NCBI GenBank assembly: GCA_019055375.1
Contig: JAHQIW010005536.1
Span: 124,001-188,000 of the forward strand
DNA from: Parelaphostrongylus tenuis
Taxonomy: Eukaryota > Nematoda > Chromadorea > Rhabditida > Metastrongylidae
Direction of reading: 5' to 3'
DNA length: 64,000 bases
A model generated the notes under the pieces. That model had not been told where the DNA came from and did not search any database. It saw only the letters and a program-made list of their open reading frames with translations. How positions within the stretch are numbered: position 1 is the first letter of the stretch; each line of letters starts with the position of its first letter. A program made the position numbers and the translations under genes. Shown here in pieces: positions 44,100-53,199 of the stretch.

Positions 44100-44239
44100 G
44101 CGCGTGTGGCGCAGTGATTAGAGGTGCCCTGAAACATAATTGCTGACTTGATCCTAATTTCGAGGTCTGTTAAGCTTTTCATCTCCCTTCGCCAAAGTTG
44201 ACAAATTGTCAGTAGACTTATTTGGAAAGATAACTGCAT
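44100..44239 (+). mobile_element. SINE-B 5' part, split by RTE
   Basis: GCGCGTGTGGCGCAGTGATTAGAGGTGCCC head and GTCAGTAGACTTATTTGGAAAGATAACTGCAT; continues at 47594 (AGATAACTGCATAGATTCGG..CAACGCTGAGAACTTTATCCT). Confidence 0.85.
44228..44239. repeat. RTE target-site duplication, left
   Basis: AGATAACTGCAT, identical to 47594-47605. The RTE 3' end abuts it with a short tandem tail (ACAGGTGAT twice on the element strand). Confidence 0.9.
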
Positions 44240-44286
44240 CACCTGTATCACCTGTCGTCCCGTTGATGGTCGAGTGACGCGAGCGG

Positions 44287-45552
44287 CTACCAGCAACTCT
44301 TCCATTTTGCCCTATCGCGTGCAAGAGTAGCCCAGTGGGTCCTCATCGCTCGAGGGATTCGCTGAGCATCATATCTTTCTTCTATCGTTTTCGTGAAGAA
44401 ATCGGACCAACGGGTCAGTGGTCTTCCTTTAGAGCGCTTGACGTCCCGAGGAATCCAGTCGGTAACGGCTCTCGTCCATCGGTTGTCGTTGAAGTGCATC
44501 ACGTGTCCGGCCCACCTTATTTTCGATATCCTGGCGTGTAGAACGGCGTCTCTGATTTCCGATCGTTGACGTAGGTCGGAACTTCGGATCCTTGCTCTCA
44601 TTTGCGAGATACGGGATACTCCTAGCATCGACCTTTCGACTGCGCGCTCGATAACGGCAAGTGATCTTTCATCCTGCTTACGTAGCGACCAGGTTTCTGC
44701 TGCATACGTCAGGGCAGGGATAATTGTCGAGTCGAAAAGGTGGGCACGGAGTCGAATGTTCTTTGTCATCTTCACTACATCTTCGATGCTCTTAAACGTT
44801 CCCCAAGCCGCTCGTTTCCTCCTGCTCAACTCTGGGGTTAGGTCGTTCATCATGTTGATTTCACGACCTAGATAGACGTAACTGGAACATTCGGAGATTG
44901 TCGTTCCGTTGAGCGTGAATGGGGCATTAGAAACCCATCCGTTCCTCATGAACACTGTTTTCGTTAGATTCAGTTGAAGACCAATCTTTCCACAGGCGTT
45001 ATCGAAATCGGTCAACATTCGTTCCGCTTGGCTGATGTTTGGTGTTATGAGAACGATATCGTCAGCAAAGCGAAGATGGTTTAATCGTCGACCGTCAATT
45101 TTCACTCCCATTCCGTCCCATTCTAATGTTCGCATGACGTTTTGTAGGGTGGCAGTGAATAGTTTTGGCGAAATTGTATCGCCTTGTCGAACCCCTCTTC
45201 TTACGTCAATGGTGATATTGTTGTAGAATGGAGATATTTTGGTTGTGAAATCTTTATAAAGCTCACGAAGGATCATTATGTACCGAGTAGGGACGCCCTG
45301 GTTATCCAGAGCCTCTGTAACCGCTTCCGTTTCCACTGAATCAAAGGCTTTCTTCAGATCGGTGAAAGTGAGACAGAGTGGTTGTTTGTACTCTCGTGAA
45401 ACTTCGATGAGTCTTGTAATCGTGTGGATGTCGTCCATGGTATTAAATCCTTTTCGGAACCCTGCTTGTTGGCATGGCTGTCCTTCGTCCAGTGTTCTGC
45501 CAATCCTATTTAGGATGACTCGAGTAAAGAGTTTATAGACATTGGATAGCAA
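44287..45552 (-). CDS. RTE reverse transcriptase, C-terminal open part
   Basis: 421 codons from LLSNVYKLFTRVILNRIGR through FRKGFNTMDDIHTI, FTDLKKAFDSVE (first catalytic Asp), RGVRQGDTISPKLF, LRFADDIVL (FADD catalytic box, 45058-45069), KTVFMRNGW, YLGREIN and the downstream connection (RAAWGTFKSI, IIPALTYAAETW, RWAGHVMHF). All RT palm and thumb motifs are present and intact. The frame is broken just upstream: one base is missing near 45595, between LLFK and GD-HDIGNYRPI. Confidence 0.93.
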   Translation of the reverse strand: MLSNVYKLFTRVILNRIGRTLDEGQPCQQAGFRKGFNTMDDIHTITRLIEVSREYKQPLCLTFTDLKKAFDSVETEAVTEALDNQGVPTRYIMILRELYKDFTTKISPFYNNITIDVRRGVRQGDTISPKLFTATLQNVMRTLEWDGMGVKIDGRRLNHLRFADDIVLITPNISQAERMLTDFDNACGKIGLQLNLTKTVFMRNGWVSNAPFTLNGTTISECSSYVYLGREINMMNDLTPELSRRKRAAWGTFKSIEDVVKMTKNIRLRAHLFDSTIIPALTYAAETWSLRKQDERSLAVIERAVERSMLGVSRISQMRARIRSSDLRQRSEIRDAVLHARISKIRWAGHVMHFNDNRWTRAVTDWIPRDVKRSKGRPLTRWSDFFTKTIEERYDAQRIPRAMRTHWATLARDRAKWKSCW

Positions 45553-45572
45553 GCAGATTGGGCGATAATTGC

Positions 45573-46040
45573 CTATGTCGTGAAGGTCTCCCTTTTGAAC
45601 AACAATACAGTCTTGCTAATTTTCCATTTAACAGGGACCTTGCATTCTGACAGGTAGCGAGTGAAGAGCCGAGCCAGGGTGTTTATGAGGACCGGCGGCA
45701 GATTCTTCAGATGTTCTGGTCTAATCCTGTCTGGACCGGATGTTGTTCTGTTCTTCACCGACGATATAGCATGTCGGATTTCAGAAGGGAGGACCGGTGG
45801 GACGACATATTCGTCCTCTTTCAATTTATATGACTGTAAGAGGACATGGCTAGCGAAGAGATCCGAGTAGTATTCGTGGATGATTTTCTCCATAGCCCTT
45901 CTCGAAGCTGTAAGTGTCCCGTCAGGGTATCGGAGTGCAATCATCTTGGTCTTGTAGTTGGCGAAGCCTCGCTGGGCTTTGCGAATGCTCTTCTCAGCTT
46001 CTGCAGCTTCTGTGATAACTGCTGCTCTTCCTCTCTTCAA
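45573..46040 (-). pseudogene. RTE ORF, pre-RT and RT motif 0-1 segment
   Basis: Open for 155 codons in a different frame from the main RT: helical linker (AEKSIRKAQRGFANYKTKMI), then TTSGPDRIRPEHLKNLPPVL (RT motif 0) and KWKISKTVLLFK before the frameshift. Confidence 0.88.
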
Positions 46041-47088
46041 GGTCTTCTTTTATCGCTTCTCTGCAGCGTTTCGCATGTTCGGACGTTAAGATTCGGCTGC
46101 CTGTAGCTAGTACGATTCCACGTTGACGTATCAGCTCGAGTGTCTGCAGAGACAAGCGTCTCTTCGTGACCTTAGGACTCTCGGCTTTCATTAGCGCTAA
46201 CGCGAAGATATTCAACGAGTCGATCGTATTCTTCGTCGATGTTGTCGACAACGGTATCTTCCCAGGAGCCGACTAATGATATGAATACATTCCAGTTTAT
46301 GGTAGTTCTGGGACTTCGTTGTTTGAATTTAGCGGCTTTCTCTCCTCTCCTCGAAAATCGTAATGTTGCGCGAGGGAGGCGATGGTCTGATCCCGTGTAG
46401 AACTTAGGAACAACAGCGACGTCGGTCAGGCAAGACCTTCGATTTACTATGATGTGATCTATTTCGTTATGGTACTCTCCATTGGGAGACTCCCACGTCC
46501 AACGCTGAGAAAGAGGCTTTTGGAATTGCGAGTTACCATGGATGGTTTGGGTCGTCATGATAAACTCAGATAGCCCCTCACCCTGTTAATTCCATTCTAG
46601 TTCGTGGGTCCCTATGTGACGTTCTTCAGACGTTCTTCTAGGTCCAATTTTTGCTTCACAATCTCCGACAATGACCTTGAAGAATGTGTGATCTTCTCTG
46701 AAGAATTATTCGAGGTCCATATAAAACGCTTCGACTTCGTCTTCGTCATAGCTTGATGTTGGTGCGTAAGCAACGAAGATGGTCAAAGCTGGCATAGAAC
46801 CACATCGTTTTAACCGTAATCGTCCGATACGGGTTGTTAGTTGTTCGAACGAATCAATGCTCACGGTCAAATTCGATTTGACAAGGACGCCAACGCCACC
46901 GACACCTCTGCGATCGCATGTTCCAAGGAACAGTTCCTCTCCGGTGTCATAGACAGCGTGAAAAGGATGGCGCCTTCTCGTCTCGGCCAGGCCAATGACG
47001 TCGTACCTTATTCTTCTTGCTTGATCAATAGATCTTCCACAGCGGATTGGTGAGCAAGGGTTCTTGCGTTAAAGGTACAGATCGTCAT
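45994..47088 (-). pseudogene. RTE apurinic endonuclease domain, broken
   Basis: ATG at 47086-47088, MTICTFNARTLAHQSAVEDL; then, in shifted frames, GLAETRR (catalytic Glu), GVGGVGVLV, FVAYAPTSSYDEDEVEAFYM, GDCEAKIG (the usual GDFNAKIG with the catalytic Asn lost), HGNSQFQKPLSQRWTWESPN, YHNEIDHIIVN and YTGSDHRLPRATL (catalytic SDH). Two stops and several frameshifts. Confidence 0.88.
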
Positions 47089-47593
47089 TTTAGTCCTTTT
47101 CGATCTTGGCAGCCTAGTTCGGTCCTGAGATTCTAGCAGCCTCTCCGTACTCGTCCTACCTGGCGCTGCCGTACCAGGGGCTCTGTCGGGGTCAGGGGAA
47201 TGAGGCCCATATTTGTTGCTGTTTTTGGCATTTCGATACCCAACGTATAGCTTGCTAGGCTCTAAACGTGGGGGCTGGGTACTCACGAGTAGCTTGCCAG
47301 TCTCTCTCGGAGGAACGGTAGGAGCATATTTATTGGAGGCAACTCCTAACCGCCTCCCATGTACTTTCCAGCCGCTTGATTGCAGGCTTTTGGCCGACGT
47401 GACTCGTAAAAATAGAGTTTTTGTCAAGTCGGCGCTGCAGAAGCAGGGAGCTCGTCCCCTGAATCCACCTGCGTGTCTGGGAAGCACACGGTCGCTTTTG
47501 GTTAGCGTTTTGTTCCCCTATCCACCACCTGGGGACGCGCCACGTGCCCTCGCGACTAAGCGGGCGGGATCCCTCAAAGAGGGAGGACCGTGG

Positions 47594-47660
47594 AGATAAC
47601 TGCATAGATTCGGTAAATCGGCAGTCAACGCTGAGAACTTTATCCTCTATAGTTCTATTT
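47594..47660 (+). mobile_element. SINE-B 3' part plus right target duplication
   Basis: Starts with the duplicated AGATAACTGCAT (47594-47605) and continues CGGTAAATCGGCAGTCAACGCTGAGAACTTTATCC, completing the SINE begun at 44100. Confidence 0.85.
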
Positions 47661-49629
47661 CACTATGGTAAAAAATGAGGTTGTTTTGAGAGAGAAATAA
47701 ACTTTTCCAGTTCTTTTCGTTTGTTCAGTAAGGAAAGAAGAAACGACCCGTAAACTGGCCAAACGCTTTTCAATGTTCTTAGTAGTTAGTGCAAATCTCG
47801 GTGGACTGCTGCAGGTACTTTTTTTTTCATAGGACCTTTTATAGCCCGACAGCATTAAAAACAATATTATGTAAATCTTGCAGTATCAGAGCCATGCGTT
47901 TCATGTGGAGTTTTGTTCAAAACGGGAAAAAAAACTTAGTCGAATAAGAAAAATCGTACTTCACACGTGACTTGCCGAAGCGCCATCGATCGATGGCAGT
48001 GTTGAAACCACGGCATCCCTCTGCGTCTCCCGCCTTCCCACATCGTGGATCAGCTAAGAAACACACGCTGACGTTTGTGAATCAGTATTATTTTCTCTGC
48101 TGCACTTCAGAGAAATGACTTTCCAGAAAATAAGCATAGCATTGAAATGGTAAAATCCTACACAATCGAATGATTACAAATAGTCGAAATAAAGCGCGCT
48201 GTCCCGCGAGAAATATGCTCATGTAAAACACATATATTTTCCTTTCGCTGAAGCGTTTCAAAGAGACTTTCCAAAAAATTCTTCTAGTACCACACTAGCT
48301 AGAGGTCTACGTTTTTGAATGACTATTAGCACACTTCTTAAGAGCTCTTATCCAACAAAACATCGTTTGCTTATTTGCCCTCTGATAATAAACGTGTAAC
48401 GGAGTTCTAGTATGAAGTTGGAGTAAACCTTAATAGGGTCCGCATTTCACATTTAAGAGGTACTTCTGTGAGAGTAAGACCGCCTTTTCCTATTCGTCGT
48501 TGTTTCTGATCGCCGTAGATCTGTGTCCGTTCTGTTACCAACTCCTAAACATCGGGCATGTGCACTACAAAAAAATTAGTTGGATTCTTGTTCCTGAGAG
48601 CTGTGCTGGCTTGAACACATGTTGTTGTCACCAAAGAGTAGCTATGGTTTTGGGTGACAGCATCTTCCTTAACGAGCACTTACAAAGGCGGATCTCCGAA
48701 GACAGTGAATGCCGAGTGACCGAATAGCGAGCAGCATGGAATACGTTTTTGAAGAACGTGCACAATTTAATGATAGCTTCTTTTATCTCCACCCTATTTC
48801 AGCTCCTTGAAAAAAAAGTGCTTTTGCTTTTTCAAACTTTTTGTAACCCATCTTTAATATCGAAAATTCAATAAGTTTTCTTTTTTCTTGTTAAAAGCGG
48901 CATGCTTACTTCTCTGTGATATTAAGGAAGAAATTATGTTTTACCTGTCGACATCTTTCTCTGTGCAAAGGTTTTCTCTCAGACTTCTGGTAATCACTCA
49001 ATAGCTCAAGTCTCGTCGATTCGATGATATACCTGATTTCAGAAAGAATTTTTCAGTACGCTGTAGCAGCCAAAGGAAGATTGGGCTTGGCACCCGGTGA
49101 GCAATCATTGCGCAGAGCAATTCACATGTGCTGTGAGGCTGTTATTATAGAAACTGAAATTTTTTCCGCTTTAGAAAAACTTTAAATAAGGCGTGCGACT
49201 GTGTATGTCCTCCAGGCATTCATATGCTTTCGTGCATAGGATTAGGCTGCCTAAGCTTAGACTTAGCCTTAGGCTTATTAGCGCGGTTATTCGGCAATAT
49301 AAATAGAAATGAAAGCCGTAAGACCACCGAACGATGGAAAGAACTGAGAATTTAGCTTTAGAATCATATAGATTTATGTTATCGGATTTCCGTTATTTTC
49401 CGAAACGCGGTGGCTTGGTGCTCATTGTTGCGAAATGTTATCCACATATCGGTGGACAAGATGTGTGCCGATGTGTGCGAAATCCAGTTTTCTCTTGGCT
49501 GAGAAAAAAGTTTTGTCCCATGAAAACGCCCAGTTGTGAGAAATAACTTTATTTTAGAAGAAGACCACTTTAGAAATAAGGCACACCACTAGATTCTCGT
49601 GATTCAAACGTTAGAAAATCGAAGTCGAA

Positions 49630-49682
49630 TGCATGACGCATCCCTCAGGGATTGAACAACGCCGAGAGCTTTATCCTTCTTT
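49630..49682 (+). mobile_element. SINE-B 3' end fragment
   Basis: GCATGACGCATCCCTCAGGGATTGAACAACGCCGAGAGCTTTATCCTT matches the 3' end of 29545-29840; the rest is absent. Confidence 0.75.
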
Positions 49683-49865
49683 TTAAATATGTTCAATAAC
49701 ATCTTGAAATGTGACCTTTTCGTGGATATTTAATCTTGCTTTCGAGAAAAGCGAGGTTTCAGAGAAAGTGTTGGCGTTATTCCTACTAGTCAAGATTTCC
49801 AGTATTGTTTTTAAATTTTTCGCAGTGTTATGGTTTTTTCATATATCCCTAAGAGAATTGAGTCG

Positions 49866-49956
49866 TGAGCAAATATACAATCTCAGACGGGAGTTGAACC
49901 GGCGTTTCATCCGTACCGGGGACGCGTGGTACCACTACACTACCGAGGTACATTAG
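49866..49956 (-). repeat. tRNA-like element (SINE-A)
   Basis: GTGAGCAAATATACAATCTCAGACGGGAGTTGAACCGGCG, then GACGCGTGGTACCACTACACTACCGAGG; the minus complement of the unit at 41838. Confidence 0.7.
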
Positions 49957-50160
49957 CGCCACCACTTATTCCTACTAACAATAGCTTTACTCAAGTCTTT
50001 TCTGTCATATCCTACCCGTTCTCTGACAGTGAACCTCCTGAAATGACTACAATTATTCCTTAGAAATTTACCAGATTGTCGCTGAAGCGCGCCCCGCTCA
50101 CTCGACGACCGCGTCGCGTGCTAGGAGAGTTATCAACGTGAAAGTCAAAACCCCAGTCAC

Positions 50161-50343
50161 CTATTGGGCATCACCCGCGGTGCAGACTTTCTTGAGGTGG
50201 CTGGTAGCAGCATTCCGGAACTCCGTTGCATAGTCGTGCTCCACAGCCAAATATTGACCCCATCGATCCATTGCATCATGACCCACCGCGAATCGTCTCT
50301 TGCTTCCATATACACATCCCGTGACTTCGAATCTTAGCCCTCT
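50161..50343 (-). other. Orphan protein-like ORF fragment
   Basis: Sixty codons open between stops: RGLRFEVTGCVYGSKRRFAV, GHDAMDRWGQYLAVEHDYAT, EFRNAATSHLKKVCTAGDAQ, then TAG. The composition is strongly protein-like, but no ATG or splice site delimits it and no family was recognised. It may be a transposon-encoded fragment. Confidence 0.4.
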
Positions 50344-50429
50344 TCATATAAAATTATGCCATTTTCAAACGGAATTCTTTTCCCCCCATTTAACCGCTTC
50401 CAGTTATGGTATGATGGTATAGATACACC

Positions 50430-50852
50430 CAGTGATGTGGAGTGTCATGCATAATTTTTTCGTCGAGCGGGACTCGAACCCGCGCCTAACTCTATCGGGA
50501 AGCGCGTGCTCTAATCCGTTGCACTACCAGCACCCGCAATTTTCCATCACTCTTTCTACGCTACAACATCTGTCAGCAATCAACTGTCAACGAAAAGAAT
50601 TTTAGTTGATCATTCAACATCCAATATCTGTCAGTTTGATTGGTTTCAGTGTCGGCACCGACTACCTGTGCCAAACCTTTGACGGTTGGTTGCTGACAGA
50701 TAGATGCGTTGTAGCGTAGAATGAGTGGGGACAAAACGGGCGTCAGTAGGGCAACGAGTTAGAGCACGCGCTTCCGGCTAGAGTGAGATGCGGGTTCGAG
50801 TTGCCGTCCAACGCAGAAGTTTTGCACATCACTCTACATCAGTGGGTATATC
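50430..50852. mobile_element. Large palindromic paired tRNA-like element
   Basis: About 420 bp: left minus unit (CACCCAGTGATGTGGAGTG.., GAGCGGGACTCGAACCCGCGCC..) and right plus unit (..GAGATGCGGGTTCGAG..GCAGAAGTTTTGCACATCACTCTACATCAGTGGGT). Inner arms also pair: CTCTTTCTACGCTACAACATCTGTCAGCAATCAACTGTC with GACGGTTGGTTGCTGACAGATAGATGCGTTGTAGCGTAGAATGAG. Confidence 0.85.
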
Positions 50853-50975
50853 TGTTATCAGATTTTATATTGTACCAAACGAGGTGTAAAGAAACAATTG
50901 ACTATAAAGATGTTGTCCGTTCAGTTCTGTTTTGATTCCTTTGAGAGTGCAGTGTTGGAGCACGACCGATGCGCC

Positions 50976-51233
50976 CTAATCTCCGAGTTTTCCTGATTTT
51001 ACCACAGCATGTGCTACCGCTTCCCATTCCCTTGGAAAGTCATATCTCGTAAAGTTACATTGATACATCTTTATATAGAATGTACTTGTTAAGTGCACAT
51101 TTATTCTGATGACCACACGAGCTGCTAGTGATGCAGATCTCGAGACATTCCGTGATTTCCTTATTCGGTACAACAAGGTAACTGAACAATGCTTTGGATC
51201 TTGCGTCAACGATTTTACAGTGAGGTCGGTCAC
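50976..51233 (-). other. Possible coding remnant (unknown)
   Basis: Minus frame HCSVTLLYRIRKSRNVSRSA.. and, after an acceptor-like TATATAAAG, MYQCNFTRYDFPREWEAVAH, AVVKSGKLGD and TAG. The RxDxPxEW wording faintly recalls importin-beta HEAT repeats, but this is too short to claim. Confidence 0.3.
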
Positions 51234-51356
51234 CTTTCCATTTTCAATTCACTGTACTTGTCAGTAGCATTTGTAAAATGAGGTGTCTCAAATTGTCAGG
51301 GATGTTTGTACCACTTCGGTTGTCAGTAGTGTACGTTTCTTTCTTTTGGTGTGATA

Positions 51357-51947
51357 TTACTGGTTGCATAAGTCTTAACAGTCAAGCAATACTCACCAAA
51401 TTCATTAACCAGAAGTAATTAAAATTACATTATTTTGATATCATTCAATTGCGCATTTCTTGTAAACATTTTGGTGTACAACCTGCCTTATCTGCTTCAA
51501 GAAGGAGCTATCCTGGAACAAATTCGCTTCCTTCCCGTGCAGGAATATCGCGTAGTGGAAATTCCTAGCGAAGCGCGCGCAAGATCAATGGAGCTTGGGG
51601 CGGTGATAAGATTCGAGAAAGGACGGCGAGAAAGTGGTCTGCGAGGTTTAGAGCTGAGGAAAACAGTCTGGAGGATCAGTCGCGCTCGGGCCGTCCACAG
51701 GAAGCTCCATAAATCTTGCGCGCAGCTTCACTACCATCGGTCCCCTACGCGCCGTTCGTGCATGGGTAAAAAGCAAATCTGTTTGCACAACAGCTCCTTT
51801 CTAAAGCTAATATGGGCATGTGGTACGCGAAAATGTTAACAAGAAAATGCGCAATTGAACCATACCAAAATCATGCAACTTCATTTACTTTTCGTTATTC
51901 AATCCGATGTTCATTACCGACGTGCCAAAACTCATGAAGCGACCTAA
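51357..51947 (+). mobile_element. 591-bp mariner-TIR MITE, complete
   Basis: TA duplicated at 51355-51356 and 51948-51949. Ends TTACTGGTTGCATAAGTCTTAACAG and CCAAAACTCATGAAGCGACCTAA (inverted). Inner arms TTCAATTGCGCATTTCTTGTAAACATTTTGG and CGAAAATGTTAACAAGAAAATGCGCAATTGAAC. The core retains an open basic stretch, SMELGAVIRFEKGRRESGLR and WRISRARAVHRKLH, resembling a transposase DNA-binding domain, shared with 3070-3415. Confidence 0.85.
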
Positions 51948-51949
51948 TA

Positions 51950-52118
51950 TCAAGGTCAATTCGAGAGGCAAAATGTTGCTTGAATTCTTAGGAGCGTAAC
52001 TAAGAAGGAAGAGAAATGCAGTCTGAACTGTCTTAACAAATTCCTCAAGATGACGCAACGTCTTTCCCTTCGCCTTCAGGTATGTCCTTTTCAGTGCAGT
52101 TGAAAATAGCTCCATCAA
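51950..52118 (-). other. Possible exon next to MITE insertion
   Basis: MELFSTALKRTYLKAKGKTL, RHLEEFVKTVQTAFLFLLSY.. is open up to the MITE border. If genuine, the MITE interrupted it. No partner exon found. Confidence 0.28.
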
Positions 52119-52872
52119 AGTTTTATATATTTAAACGCTCACATTTACATATTTGATGATGGCTGCTTTTCTTTCTTTGAACAACGCTGTTTTTATTACG
52201 GGAGTCTGAAAGAAATGTATCAAACGAACTTCCCCGTTGATCGTTAAGAAAAGTCTTTTCGCTACACAATTCTACAAAATTATGCTCTCTATTATATGGT
52301 TATTCTTTGAAGCAAGTTTATGTTAGGGCATATAAGCGAATTAGACATTCAAAGCTGGTGATAATTTTTATTTAATGAACTAAAACCGCCTAAACACAGT
52401 CATTATTTGCTCATGAGATTCAATATGCGCGATCCAGTACATCCTGTTTTTCTTGACCAGTTCTCAAAATTCTTCTTTCCCATCTCCGTAGTAGAGCATA
52501 TCCACTGTCATCTTTGTCAAACCTCTGCGGTTCGTGCCATTTGCGGCTGGCGTTCGGTTCGGAGGGCTACGAAGAGAGGCTGCCGGCGCTCTTCAAGGAC
52601 TGATGTGGTTTTTTCAAAAATAAAGTTCAAGATTTTTACGTCAATGAATGGGATTTCTTCCTTAGTAGAAAGTCAATTAAGATATATTAGATTTCAATAA
52701 AGTTGTTTTTTATCAGACATAACGTAGTTGCTCCACTTATAATTCACCCATTCAAATCGAAAAATCAACGAATCTGTGTCGAACATTTCTATGATATTTT
52801 GTTTACACTTACCACAATTAAATCGTATTTATTTCTTATTTCTTACAGTTTTCATATGCTTTATTGCATAAA

Positions 52873-53121
52873 TTACATAGAATTGACCATACTGAGTGAA
52901 AATTGAAACGAAATGAATAGTTTGCCAAAAATAGCGCTGCTTATTGCCTGCGATCCCACTTCATCAATAATTCTCAATTTTTTTTTGATTATTAGTGCAC
53001 TTGGGACTTTTAGTTCTCGGATCAATGCGTAGCTTTGTTCGATTTCTTTATTCATAGCTATGGTAAGCGAAGAGGAGATGGACAAGTTGAAAAGGCGCTT
53101 TTCCAAGAGTGTTGCTTCCAT
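52873..53121 (-). repeat. Repeated ORF-bearing segment, copy 1
   Basis: Minus ORF MEATLLEKRLFNLSISSSLT.., YALIRELKVPSALIIKKKLR, IIDEVGSQ. DNA of its second half (CATTGATCCGAGAACTAAAAGTCC..GATGAAGTGGGATCGCA) is alignable with 54430-54535, where the frame is broken. Gene remnant or transposon piece; unknown. Confidence 0.4.
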
Positions 53122-53199
53122 AATGGAGAGTAAGAATTTTCAAAGCATCGAAGCGTTATCCTTGCTAACATTACCTTCATGGAAGTCCCTCTTGTAACG

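Larger units (their letters stand above)
44240..47593 (-). mobile_element. RTE-family non-LTR retrotransposon, near full length
   Basis: A 3354-bp LINE on the minus strand with a GC-rich 5' leader (47.1-47.59 kb), apurinic endonuclease domain (about 46.2-47.09 kb), reverse transcriptase (about 44.29-46.0 kb) and a very short 3' region ending in two ACAGGTGAT units. There is no poly-A; RTE elements typically end in short tandem repeats. Frameshifts near 47.01, 46.2, 46.0 and 45.59 kb and stops near 46.7 and 46.58 kb make it non-autonomous now, although its RT remains open for 421 codons. 12-bp target duplication on both sides. Confidence 0.93.
43850..49620 (+). repeat. Duplicated block, copy 2 (with RTE inserted)
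   Basis: Same sequence order as 38780-42450, but interrupted by the RTE at 44240-47593. It lacks the 893-bp insertion and the tRNA-like insertion of copy 1. Confidence 0.85.

Noticed and set aside
45278..46106. Plus-strand ORFs of 69-86 codons
   Set aside because: Antisense shadows of RTE coding sequence.
47213..47599. 128-codon plus-strand ORF
   Set aside because: Antisense shadow of the GC-rich RTE leader.
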